DNA of 64,000 bases from Pseudozyma flocculosa PF-1 (lineage: Eukaryota > Basidiomycota > Ustilaginomycetes > Ustilaginales > Ustilaginaceae): the NCBI RefSeq assembly GCF_000417875.1, contig NW_006920891.1, positions 268,308 through 332,307 of the forward strand, read 5' to 3'. Every line of letters starts with the position of its first letter. Position 1 is the stretch's first letter. The position numbers were made by a program, and so were the translations under genes. Positions 1 to 10,248 of the stretch are shown here, one piece after another. Below the pieces are notes generated by a model. That model was not told the origin of the DNA, did not search any database, and saw only the letters and a program-made list of their open reading frames with translations.

Positions 1-1
1 G

Positions 2-3000
2 GAATCGCCCGAGGCAGAGAAGGCTCCAGACGCCAGAGAGGCGAAAGCGACCCCGGCCAACGTTTCGACCGACAGTGCGCCCGTCCTCCGCGCGCTTCAC
101 CCCTCCTCTTCGTCTTCGAGCCTGTCCAACTCGATGATGGCCGACATCGACCGAGCCGCTCGACTTGCTGCCAGCTACGACTCGCAGGCGACCTACGAAT
201 CCGCCAACAACGAGATCGAGGAGATCGCCGACGGCGCGTCGGCATCTGGCGTCAGCCGCGGCAACTCACCGACCAAGTCGTCCATTGCGTCGTCGTCGGC
301 GGCGGGCGGCAGCCGTATTCCGCGCGCTGCGACGATCCGGTCGTCGACCAAGACGCTCAGCGGCACCGCCAGCAGCAGCGTCGCCAGCAGCAGCAACGGC
401 CACGCGTCGATCTACGCGACGCCGCAGCAGAGCTCGATACGGGCCATAGGCAGCTCGGCCAGCAGCGTGACGGCGTCCAAGGCGGCGTCGTCGTCGCTCG
501 CCGCCAGCCTGGGCATCCAGCCCACCGAAGACGACTCGCTGTCGGCCGTCAGCTCCGACGCGACCAACGGCACCGCCAAGCCTGCTGTCGCTGGCACTGC
601 TGCCGCCGCCGCGGCGACGCCGGCCAAGTCGGTCACGTCGCCGTCGCAGAAGCCGCTCTCGTCTTCGCTCGTCTCGATCCTCAACGCGTACGCGGCAGCC
701 AAGACGCCGGCCGAGGTCGAGGGCGTGCTTCGCCGCGCGCGCATCGCCGCCTACTCTTCGACGCTGACGGCTAGCGAGCGCGAGGTGCTCAACAGCCTCG
801 GCAGCCGCAACGAGCAGCACAAAAAGGCCGACAGCACGCCGAACGGCACCCCGTCGTCGTCCACGGTCGGCAGCAAGGCCAGGGCCTCGGGCATGACCGA
901 GGCCGGTACGCCCGCCCGCGCCGCCAAAGTCTTTTCGACGTCGAGCTCGGCGGCCAACACGCCGGCCAAGGCCGACACCAGCGTCACGGTCCCCGTGCGC
1001 AAGGTGCGGGCCTCGCTGAGCGCCGCCTCCGGGGCTGCCGCGCGCGTGTCGCGGGACACGGCCAACTCGGTGGCCGGACGGTCGTCGCGGCAGACGACGT
1101 CCACGCTAGGCAACCGCAGCCCGGCGCCATCGGACAGCGGATCGGCCACGTCGTCGACGGCGGCGGCCTCGGTGCTCGACGAGGAGGAGCGGCTGGGCGA
1201 CCTCGAGATGGAGGCGTACATCAAGCGGTCGCAGGCCAAGAAGCTGGCGTCCGGCGCAAAGCAGGCCGACCTCGACAAGCTGCTCGAGTTCCCGGACCCG
1301 GTGCCGCCCAGCCGCACGCTGTCGCCGAGGCAGGCCGAGGTCATGTACGGCAACAAGATGTCGCCGTACGAGCTGCACGAGATCTTCAGCTACCCCGAGA
1401 TCTTCTACTGCGGCCAAAACGCGTCGCAAAAGCACCGCGCCACCCTCGACAAGCCCAACAACAACCACGGCTTTGACGACGAGCGCGGCGATTACCTGGT
1501 CACGACGCGCGACCACCTGGCTTTCCGGTACGAGATCATCGACCTGCTCGGCCGCGGGTCGTTTGGCCAGGTGCTGCAGTGCCGCGACCACAAGACGGGC
1601 CACACGGTCGCCATCAAGCTGATCCGCAACAAGAAGCGCTTCCACCACCAGGCGCTGGTCGAGGTCAAGATCCTCGAGAGCCTGGTCAAGTGGGACCCCG
1701 AGGACCAGTACAACGTGCTCAAGATCACCGAGTCGTTCCTGTTCCGCAACCACCTGTGCATCGCCACAGAGCTCTACAGCATGAACCTCTACGAGCTGAT
1801 CAAGGCCAACAGCTTCGCCGGCTTCTCGACCAAGCTCATCCGCCGCTTCACGACCCAGGTCCTCGCCTCGCTCTCGCTGATGCGCCAGCGCCGCATCGTC
1901 CACTGCGACCTCAAACCCGAAAACATCCTCCTCAAGCATCCCAGGAGGAGCGGGATCAAGGTCATCGACTTTGGATCGAGCTGCTTCGAGCACGAAAAGG
2001 GTGAGTCACCGTGGCCGCGCAGGTGATCTGCCGACCATGGTCCTTTGCCCCCTGTCGCAGAAGGCGCTGACGGCGCCCCTCTCTCTTCCTTATCCACTCT
2101 CGGCACGCAGTCTACACCTACATCCAGAGCCGCTTCTACCGATCGCCCGAAGTCATCCTTGGCATGAACTACCACACAGGTGAGTCGCCGAGAGAAAGAC
2201 TCTAAACTCACCCGCTCAGCCCAAGACGGTCCTCCGAGCTTCGCACGCTAATCTCGTCCCTCCATCCCCGACTCTTTGTGCCCGCCTACAGCGATCGACA
2301 TCTGGAGTCTCGGGTGCATCATCGCCGAGCTCTACACAGGATACCCGCTCTTCCCTGGCGAAAACGAGCAAGAGCAGCTGGCGTGCATCATGGAGGTGCT
2401 CGGCGTGCCGGACCGCTACCTGATTGAGCGGAGCACGCGCAAGAAGCTCTTCTTTGACAGCACGGGCGCGCCCCGGCCGGTCGTCAACTCGCGCGGCAAG
2501 CGCCGCCGCCCCGGGTCCAAGACGTTGGCGCAGGCGCTCAAGTGCAACGACGACCTGTTTGTCGACTTTGTGGCAAAGTGCCTGATCTGGGATCCAGAGC
2601 GGCGGATCAAGCCGGACCCGGCGATGCGCCACCCGTGGATCCAGCAGGGCCGCCGGCTTGCCTCGGTCGCCGCGGCCGCCTTGTCGTNNNNNNNNNNNNN
2701 NNNNNNNNNNNNNNNNNNNNNNNNNNNNNNNNNNNNNNNNNNNNNNNNNNNNNNNNNNNNNNNNNNNNNNNNNNNNNNNNNNNNNNNNNNNNNNNNNNNN
2801 NNNNNNNNNNNNNNNNNNNNNNNNNNNNNNNNNNNNNNNNNNNNNNNNNNNNNNNNNNNNNNNNNNNNNNNNNNNNNNNNNNNNNNNNNNNNNNNNNNNN
2901 NNNNNNNNNNNNNNNNNNNNNNNNNNNNNNNNNNNNNNNNNNNNNNNNNNNNNNNNNNNNNNNNNNNNNNNNNNCGTCGGAGTCCAGCAGGCGCCGGCTG

Positions 3001-3255
3001 CCNCGTCGCCGCGGCCGCCTGTCGTCGGGCGACACCAGCCTCGGACGGGCGTCTGGCTCGGCGGCGTCGAGCTCGTTTAGCAGCAGCACCGGGCCCGGGC
3101 TGCTGCCGCGCAAGACGGCCATGGTCAACTCGGCTGCCGGCACGGCCAACGCGAACGTGGCCACGACGTCGACGTCGACGAACCCCACGGCGACGCCACG
3201 CACCAAGCTGGCTGGCAGCACGACCGCAGCCGCCTCGGGAACACCGGGAGGGGCG

Positions 3256-3287
<32 letters not shown>

Positions 3288-3420
3288 TACCCCCGTACGC
3301 TCGTCTGCAGTCGGCTCCACCACGGGGAGCAGCCTTGCCTACGCCACGTCGCCGCGGCGCACCAGCGCCATTGGCGTCGGGTCGCTGCACAACACGCCTC
3401 TGCGCGCCCGAGGGGCGTGA
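2..3420 (+). CDS. DYRK-family protein kinase (Pom1-like), 5' truncated
   Basis: Dual-specificity tyrosine-regulated kinase of the fungal Pom1/DYRK type, a cell-polarity and size-control kinase in relatives. The frame is open from base 2, so the start lies outside the window. Exons read 2-2000, 2111-2179 and 2292 onward into the 2688-2974 assembly gap, with the tail at 2975-3420. Both introns are phase 1 with GTGAGT donors. A Ser/Ala/Thr-rich low-complexity N-terminal half precedes the kinase domain: the Gly loop GRGSFG near 1549-1566, VAIK near 1609, HCDLKPEN at 1901-1924, DFGSS near 1970. The short second exon carries the activation loop [14 protein letters not shown] with the DYRK YxY signature, and the third starts with DIWSLGCI. 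The C-terminal tail is Ser/Gly-rich. The frame changes across the gap, but the gap itself looks artefactual (see findings). The kinase class is secure; Pom1 orthology is inferred. Confidence 0.88.
2688..2974. other. Assembly gap (287 N) inside the DYRK kinase gene
   Basis: This is a run of N. The sequence just before it (2641-2687) and just after it (2984-3025) is nearly the same, sharing an exact 15-nt core (2666-2680 and 3005-3019). The gap is therefore probably two unmerged overlapping contig ends. A further single N lies at 3003. Confidence 0.95.
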
Positions 3421-3737
3421 GCGTCGAGTGTCCTCGAGGGGCTCCTGCGAAGGTGGTGCAGAGGACCGAGGAGGACGATGGAGGGAGGCCCTTCATAGGC
3501 GATAGGGTTTCACGACGACGTTGGATGCCACCACGACCGCTTCGATGATGCCGACGACACCGGGAGGCCAAGCATGGCGGGCATCTCCTGCACGACGGGC
3601 CACGATCAGCACGACACGACACCTCGCCTGCCTCTGCCTCCGTGCGTCGCACAGGTCTACGAGCTCTCCGCCTTACTTACAGGCACGATGGCACTCTCGC
3701 CCTCGCCCGCGCGCGTACTCTCTCTCTTTCTCTCCTT

Positions 3738-3763
3738 CTCTCTCTCTCTCTCTCTCTCTCTCT
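3738..3763. repeat. (CT)n microsatellite
   Basis: An uninterrupted CT run, embedded in a longer pyrimidine stretch starting near 3719, in non-coding DNA. Confidence 0.9.
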
Positions 3764-4030
3764 ACCTCACTACGTGTCCTGCGCATGCCTTACCGCTCCC
3801 TCGCCCCGCTTCGGGAAGCCGACCCCATCTGCCAACTGGCGCTTTATACCACCCCAGGCTGGTGCTGCTGTTGCTGGTGCTGGTGCTGCCGCAGCCGCTT
3901 CGCAATCCTTCCCTCTCCTCGCCTCTCTCTTTCTAGCATATCGAGGACCGCCCGTCTCGCCTCGCCTCGCCTCGGCCCTTGCCCCTGCTTTCTCCTCACT
4001 TTTTGATCTCCCGCGATGCCTCGTTCGGGC

Positions 4031-4065
4031 TCCGTCCGTCCGTCCGTCCGTCCGTCCGTCCGTCC
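4031..4065. repeat. (TCCG)n microsatellite
   Basis: About nine perfect tandem copies of a TCCG unit in the intergenic region upstream of the FunK1 kinase gene. Confidence 0.9.
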
Positions 4066-4600
4066 TTGGCAGAGGCCATCTTTATACAGCACCCCCTTGC
4101 ACTCTGGTCTTCGCGGCCCTTTTCATCTCGTCACAGTATATGATCACGAGAGACAAAGAGGGTCAGCCGAAAGCAGCGCGGCGGGGAAAGCAGGCCTGGC
4201 CGGCAGGCAGCCCTTTCCGGATTTCGGAACCCTGGCCCAGCGCGGGGCAAGACCCTGCATCGAGCACAGGCAGCGACTTTGCTTGTGCCTGTGTTTGGTG
4301 AAAGCGCCGACCTGGCGGCAGCTTTCTCTTTCCTTGCAACATCCATGTCCTATCTCACCATCTCCTGACCCCTTGCTGGCACACATTCCCCCTGCAACAC
4401 TGTTCTCTGCACATCGCTCGCCTGTGTCTGTCAGGACCGCCATGGAGCCTCTCGTCGGGTCGGACCCTGAAGCCGACGGTCCTGCTACAGCACTCGTCTG
4501 CAGCCTCGAAGCCGCCGAGGAATGATACTACCATCTCAGCGCGCATCAGAAACACTGTGTCCTGAGCGAGACGTCCTCGGTCTCGCAGACACGGTCATCC

Positions 4601-7291
4601 ATGCACTCTCTTTTCCTATCTGGTTCCGTCGATGTCAACGACGGCTCTTCATCGACCTCACACAACATCGACGCACACATCACCAACCTTCTCTCGCTCG
4701 ATGGTCGGCTCGACCCGGCTCGATACACGAAACCCCTTCTTGACAGCGAAGTGCGAGCGATCTTCACCTACGATACCGAATACGTCTCGGACTTTCTGAG
4801 ATTCGCCCGAATCAGCTCCGCGCCCCCTCCGTCGGTCTCGTCGTCCTCGCAGGACCAGACGGGCACCGCGCCCAAGTACCCGACCACGGAAGTCTACGCC
4901 ACCTTCACACTTGAAGATGACGGCAATGGATGGGCGATCCACTTTGAACACACCGCCGAGCATCCGCTTCCTATCGTGATCTCGGAACTGTGCATTCCGG
5001 GGAGCAAGGCCCAGTGCAGACCCTTGGTTGAAGCAGATCGAACCGTCGGGATTAGGTTCGTCGACATCGCTCATGGCGGCGGCGCGAGCTGCCCCGTGCT
5101 CCAGTTCGGCAAGCACGAGGTGCACCTCCAAGCCGTCGTCGAGGCGCTCTTGACGCTCATGATGGACACAATCGCACGAGAAACGCCTGGCGGGCTCGTC
5201 GACCTCAACGGCGCCTCGCTCGTGCACTCTTCCTCGGCGCAGAAGGCTCACAAGAGCGAGACCAAGGGACGTACCGACAACGGAGGCCTCGAACGAGCCC
5301 GCTCCGACACGCTCCTCATGCCCAAGGGGTGCAATGGCTGGGGGGACGCCTTGGCCATCCTCGAGTTCAAGCACCGTGCGGCCAGACGCGATCCCCGGCT
5401 CGATAGCGTCAAGAGGCGCAAAACAACCTCTAGCAGTGGCGCGGCGAGTAGTAGCTCCTCGTCGTCCTATGCTGCAGGCGAGGACGCAGTGACCATGTCC
5501 GAAGGCGGCGACCAGGAGATCGGCAGGTTCGACGACGCCAACCGCAGGCGAAAGTCGCACGCTCAGGGCGTCGGCGACCTTGCACAAGTGGCGACCTACA
5601 TGCTGGCGGTAATGAGCTCGCGGCCGGGACTCTTCTCGACGTACAGCATCTGTATCAATCGGACGCACATGTCGGTGTATTACTTCGATCCGGACCAGCT
5701 CCACCTTATCGATCACTCGCGGCTCGATGGCGATGGCCTCGCCCTCATCAAGGTTGCGATGCTGCTGCTAGGGCTGTGTGCGGAGCACGTTTCCCGCTAC
5801 AGTAGCGTGCGCCGTGCGGTGGCTGTCACCCCAGAGAAGACCCTCTATGTGCAGCTCCCCGACGAAGACTCGACACCCGACAGGGGCTACGACGTCATCA
5901 AGCTTCAGGAGCCCGCCGAGATGCTATTTTGGCGCCGAGGTGCGCTGACACATCGCCTCACACAAGTCATGAAGGGTGAGATCGAGCTCGAGGGCCGCGG
6001 CGCGCAGACGGCAGTCATCAAGGTCAGCTTTCTCGTCGACGACGACAGGTTTACCGAGGGCCGAGCCCTTCGCCTCCTTAACGCGCCGCCTGAATCTGGC
6101 TCCAAGGAAGACAACGAGGAGTTCAAGGTGCGGCAGACAGGCTATCCGCAGCTCGTCACCCACGGCACCCTGCATTTCAGCATGAAGGAATCCGGTCTGC
6201 ACTCGTTTGAGAACCCTTTCAACGCCGACTCCAAGCGGGGACATCCCGGCCCAAGCGCTCCGCACAGCCATGACCTGAGCGTCGATCAGCGCAACCTGCT
6301 CTTCACGCACACGACTGCCGCGGGTCGCAGACCGACCATGGTCGTGACCGAGCACCGCGAGGCGGTCGACCTTCCGCGCGTCAAGCGGCCCTGGCTGCTC
6401 GCGGCCATCATCGCTGATGCCATCCTCACCCTGCACACGGTCGGTCGTCGTCGCAACGTTGCACACGGTGACATTTCGAGCGGCAACATCCAGTTTGTAC
6501 CGCCTGACCCCTCAGCCAAGTGGGTGCCGACGTCGCAGCTGGTCGCTGAGCGCGTTCCGGGCGTCGGGCTGGAACCGAGCTTCTTCCACCCGACCCACCC
6601 GCCGATCGCCTTGCTCATCGACTTGTGCGAGGCCTGGATCGACGGCAAGCAGGGCCAGGGCACGCAGTCGGAACGCAAGGCCTTCTCGGGCACGGAGGCG
6701 TTTTGGTCGTTGAAGATGTACGAGAACCGTCGCATCCATCGCGAGACGCTGCAAGGCAGAGAGCTCAACGCCGTCTCGGACGAAGTGGAAGCCGCGGACC
6801 TGCGAGCAGAGCTGGCCCAGTTGCAACCGCTGGACGTCAATGACGACATCGAGTCGTGCCTGCTCGTTCTCTGCTACGAGCTGGCCAACAGGTTCAAGCT
6901 GTCCCATGCGGGCAAAGGCTCGTTTGCTGTCGCTGTTCCCCTCACACAGTACTGGTCCAGCTTGCCTGCCGACGAGCGGGTGTACAGCTTCGGCGGGCCT
7001 CGCGGCCGGCAGTTCTTCATCAGCACCCACTTCAGAGCTCCGACACATCACGGCAGCAGCAGCAGCGAGGCAGAAACGCGATCAAGGCAGCTAACTCTGG
7101 CGAGAGAGGCACTGGTCCGCTGCTTTGATCTGTGCGGCAACGGTGGCAAGGCGGTCGAAAAGGCTGCGCCTGAGCTTGTTCGTATCTTGCGCCAGCTGTC
7201 GATGGCGTTGTACACGGCCGCTTCCTCAGCCGAGCAGGTACCGAGCCAGCGGGAGGTCGCTGAGTCAGCTCACGGCGGGACAGGAAGCTGA
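4601..7291 (+). CDS. FunK1-type (fungal-type) protein kinase
   Basis: Single-exon gene of 896 codons with the organisation of the basidiomycete FunK1 family (kinase-like proteins whose substrates are mostly unknown). The N-terminal half has the family's long insert-rich part, with a Ser-rich acidic stretch around residues 280-320. The catalytic core has VAHGDISSGNIQF around residues 620-632: HGD replaces HRD, and D624 and N629 match the catalytic Asp and metal-binding Asn. The following LIDLCEAW (D674) sits where DFG is expected but reads DLC. GTEAFWSLKMYEN follows, typical of the family. The ATG at 4601 is the first of the long frame. It converges with the sugar transporter, 111 bp between stop codons. 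The unusual DLC could mean altered nucleotide handling, but many FunK1 members deviate from canonical motifs. Confidence 0.8.
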   Translation: MHSLFLSGSVDVNDGSSSTSHNIDAHITNLLSLDGRLDPARYTKPLLDSEVRAIFTYDTEYVSDFLRFARISSAPPPSVSSSSQDQTGTAPKYPTTEVYATFTLEDDGNGWAIHFEHTAEHPLPIVISELCIPGSKAQCRPLVEADRTVGIRFVDIAHGGGASCPVLQFGKHEVHLQAVVEALLTLMMDTIARETPGGLVDLNGASLVHSSSAQKAHKSETKGRTDNGGLERARSDTLLMPKGCNGWGDALAILEFKHRAARRDPRLDSVKRRKTTSSSGAASSSSSSSYAAGEDAVTMSEGGDQEIGRFDDANRRRKSHAQGVGDLAQVATYMLAVMSSRPGLFSTYSICINRTHMSVYYFDPDQLHLIDHSRLDGDGLALIKVAMLLLGLCAEHVSRYSSVRRAVAVTPEKTLYVQLPDEDSTPDRGYDVIKLQEPAEMLFWRRGALTHRLTQVMKGEIELEGRGAQTAVIKVSFLVDDDRFTEGRALRLLNAPPESGSKEDNEEFKVRQTGYPQLVTHGTLHFSMKESGLHSFENPFNADSKRGHPGPSAPHSHDLSVDQRNLLFTHTTAAGRRPTMVVTEHREAVDLPRVKRPWLLAAIIADAILTLHTVGRRRNVAHGDISSGNIQFVPPDPSAKWVPTSQLVAERVPGVGLEPSFFHPTHPPIALLIDLCEAWIDGKQGQGTQSERKAFSGTEAFWSLKMYENRRIHRETLQGRELNAVSDEVEAADLRAELAQLQPLDVNDDIESCLLVLCYELANRFKLSHAGKGSFAVAVPLTQYWSSLPADERVYSFGGPRGRQFFISTHFRAPTHHGSSSSEAETRSRQLTLAREALVRCFDLCGNGGKAVEKAAPELVRILRQLSMALYTAASSAEQVPSQREVAESAHGGTGS

Positions 7292-7402
7292 GGGCCGGGC
7301 ATATCAAGGCGATGCACACTCGGCACATCATCCACGTTTTCGTCATCGATGTTCAGATGTATATTTCGGCAATACACAGAGCCTGACGGACGGTATCCAT
7401 CA

Positions 7403-9319
7403 TCACTTGACATCTCCCTTGGCATCTTTCATCTCGGCTGCGGGTGAGGCGGCTGCCCTCAACGACGCGACGGCGACCGCCCCAGCCTTATCGTCCGACC
7501 CACCGACCTGCTCGCCATCGTCCGAGATAAAGGCGTCGGGGAGGCGGGTGAGGGACGCGCGGGCCTCGATCGAGCCCATGACCTGGTCCATCTGCTCGAG
7601 GCTCAGCAATTTCGTCTCTGGCCAAAAGAGGAAGACGGTGATCTGTTCAGGGGGTCCGACGCCGAGGTGCAGACACTCGGGTCAGCGTGGGGTCGAGCGA
7701 GCGAGAGGGAGGGCCGAAGGCGAGAGGTGGGCACTCACGAATGTGACAGTGTTGATGCCGAGCATGACCCAGTACAGTCGGAAGGTGAGGGCGTCGCTGA
7801 GCACGGGCCAAAGCTGGTTGACGACGATGACGGTGATAAAGAGGCCGAGGAACGAGACCGAGATGCCAAAGTCGCGCAGCGCCTGGGGCCAGATTTCGGC
7901 AGAGAGGACGATGCAGGCCGAGCCGAGGGCGCCGGCGTAGGCGCACTGGATGGCAAAGATGCAGATGACCATCCACACGCCCGCGCCGCGGTTCTGTGCG
8001 TCGGGCCAGCGCTCAAACAGGGCGCCGAGGAAGAGGTATCCGATCCACGCGACGGCGATGCCAAAGAGCATGATGTTGCGGCGGCCCCAGCGGTCCGAGA
8101 GGAAGAGGGGCATGAAGCACGCGACGAGCTGCAGGCTGCCGCCGAGGCCGTTGATGATGAGGCTGAGCTGCTTGCCTCCGAGGTTGAGCGACTGGAAGAC
8201 GGTGATGCCATAGAGCATCAGCGCGGCTACGCCCGTGAGCTGGGCAAAGATGCACGAGCCTGCGCCGATGAGGATGCGGCGCCACACGTTGCGCTGGCGG
8301 AGGAGCTGCAGCGGCGAGCCGTAGATGGCGGCGGCACGCTGGCGCATCACGTCGGTCTGCATCGCCGTCCACTCGCCCTCGAGCCGGACGTCGCCTTCCG
8401 GCAGCTTCCGCAGCGAGAGATGGTTGTCGCGCGCAAGACGGACCTTGGGGTCGAGCATATCGGTCGGGTCCTCGGCGCGGTTGAGGAGCTGCCGAGGCGA
8501 TTCGGGTGCCAGGAGCGTGCAGACGAGGAGGATGGCGCCGAACGCCATCTGGATGGCCGTCAGCGTGCGCCACGAGAGGTTGTTGGGCAGCTTGGCGGTC
8601 CCCAGCGAGATCCAGAACGCCACAAAGACTGGCGGTATCGTGAAGCGGCGGCGATCAAGGAAGGCGATTGGTAGGGGGAGCGACGTCGGGTCAGCGAAAT
8701 TGGCGAGACCATGCAAGCTGCTGTCACGCTCGGCCAGCCCTTCTCACCTCCGATCTGGTAGGATACCTGGACCAGCGCGATTGCGGTGCCTCTGATCTCG
8801 GCAGAGGCGATCTCGGACGTCCACGCTGCAAAGGTGCCCTGACACAGAGAGACGCCAAGGCCGCTGTCGGTAAGGGTTGAAGGGCGGCAAGAGGGGACCG
8901 AACAGCCGGTTTCAGCATGGGCACGACGCGACGGACCGGTCAGCAAGGATGCGCGTGCCGGACACCCACCAAAGCACGCGGCCGACGAGCAACATCGCCT
9001 CGTTTCTCGAGCCCGCAACGAGTGAGGCGCCGGCCATGAGGGCGAGGTCGCCGATGACCATGGTCCAACGCCGGCCGAACCACTTGCTGAAGAAGACGAG
9101 GGGACCGAGGTAGGCGAGGCAGTTGCCGACGTTGATGAGCGAGGCGAACGCACCCTTCATGCTGGCGCTGAGGTGGAAGGTGTCGATGAAGCTCTGGTCG
9201 GCGATGACGGCGGCCGCCGACGCCGTGTCGTAGCCGGAAAAGATGTTGGCCGTCGCCAGCGTCGCGCAGATGAGCAGCGTCTTGGCGTTGCCCGATAGCT
9301 CGGTCGTGGGACGCCACAT
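7403..9319 (-). CDS. MFS sugar porter (hexose/lactose permease-like)
   Basis: Proton-coupled sugar uptake transporter of the MFS sugar-porter family in the plasma membrane. Four exons on the minus strand: 9319-8970, 8863-8748, 8628-7739, 7642-7403, giving 531 residues. All splice sites are GT-AG and restore conserved blocks across each junction, for example GRVLC|GLGVSLCQGT and VSYQIGG|VFVAFWISLG. Family marks in order: FGRRWTM after the second helix, SAEIRG, PESPRQLL before the central loop, DRWGRRNIML, SAEIWPQALR, and the C-terminal FWPETKLLSLEQMD signature. Length and about 12 hydrophobic segments fit the family. It is divergently arranged with the GH127 gene (929-bp spacer), suggesting co-regulation and a substrate such as arabinose, an arabino-oligosaccharide or another plant-derived sugar. 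The substrate is inferred from context only. Confidence 0.9.
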
Positions 9320-10248
9320 CGTTGAGGTCTTGGAAGGGTTTTGAGGCGAAGGAGGAAGAAGGTGTGGGGGGGGGGGGGGTAAAGTCGTCGTCCGACCGAC
9401 AGGCAGGGTAAACGTCAAGCGATGTTGTGGCAAAGCGCGGCAGCCCAGTCGTTTTATACAGGTCAAGCGCCCGAATGCTGGCGACCTGGTCAGCCGGTGC
9501 GTAGAGGGACTGGCTCCGAGTGTAATCGTGAGCTCGAGCATGAGCCAGATGGGCAGGATCGAGGCTCGGTCTGGCAAGGCAAGCAAGGGTGCGAATCCGC
9601 TGGCGGAGCCAGTGATTGCGGGGTCACTCGTAGGTGCGGGCGGTCGAGAGCGGCATACCGCCGGTGCCGCTGGGCTCACGGCGGCGGTCGGTCGACTTGC
9701 TCCCACGAGTGCGGGGTTGCTGTGCCTGCTCACACCGTGTGCGCCGGTCCCGGCATGTCCCCACAACCACCATCTCGTCGTCGTCGCTCGCCTTGCGTGG
9801 CGTTCGGCAATCTCGTCTTCTTGTAGACAATGGACAGCCATTGTCGGCCAACCTTAGCGTGTTTTCATGCTGGCCGCGCTATTCCACAGCCGCGCGCGCA
9901 TAGATTGCCGAAGCCATCGCTACGTTCGCCCTGTCGCCGCACCATCATCATCCCGTAGCGTATGCGATCCATCATCGTACCCCGTACGCACGAGGCTGCC
10001 GCCTGTCGAGCAACACGAGCGCCGATCTTTTCCCCGAACTTGGTCAGAGCTGCAACCGCCTCGAGGCCTGCTTTGCCACCCGCCAGCGAGCTTAAGTTCG
10101 TTTCGAGATCGAGCCAGCGCAGGCTGGCCTAGGTCATCCCCCCTAACGACCTGCTTTAAACGCCATCACCACGAGCAGCCTGGCACCACCTCCCGTCATC
10201 CCTTCGGCCACCGCCCTCATCGCGACAGCTGACACCCCACCCAACACC
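9320..10248. promoter_or_regulatory. Divergent spacer between sugar porter and GH127 gene
   Basis: 929 bp between two divergent start codons, so it should hold both promoters. It contains a G14 homopolymer (9366-9379) just upstream of the transporter start and a C-rich stretch before the GH127 start, whose context CACCATGG is a strong fungal initiation site. No coding sequence was seen. I could not identify a specific activator site by eye. Confidence 0.6.
9366..9379. repeat. Poly-G tract (14 nt)
   Basis: Fourteen consecutive G residues, 47-60 bp upstream of the transporter ATG on its template. A possible sequencing-error or quadruplex-prone spot in the 5' leader. Confidence 0.9.

Larger units (their letters stand above)
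3421..4600. other. Intergenic region between DYRK kinase and FunK1 kinase
   Basis: 1.18 kb with no supported gene. It is pyrimidine-rich and contains a CT dinucleotide tract (about 3738-3763) and a TCCG tetranucleotide tract (4031-4065), followed by mixed sequence leading to the FunK1 start. The short ORFs here are low-complexity Arg/Ser/Pro translations and look random. Confidence 0.7.

Noticed and set aside
2688..2974. True frameshift in the DYRK kinase
   Set aside because: Frame change coincides with the N run, whose flanks are near-duplicate contig ends; better explained as an assembly artefact.
4522..4743. Short ORF overlapping the FunK1 start
   Set aside because: Different frame from the kinase, no domain, overlaps its first 140 bases.
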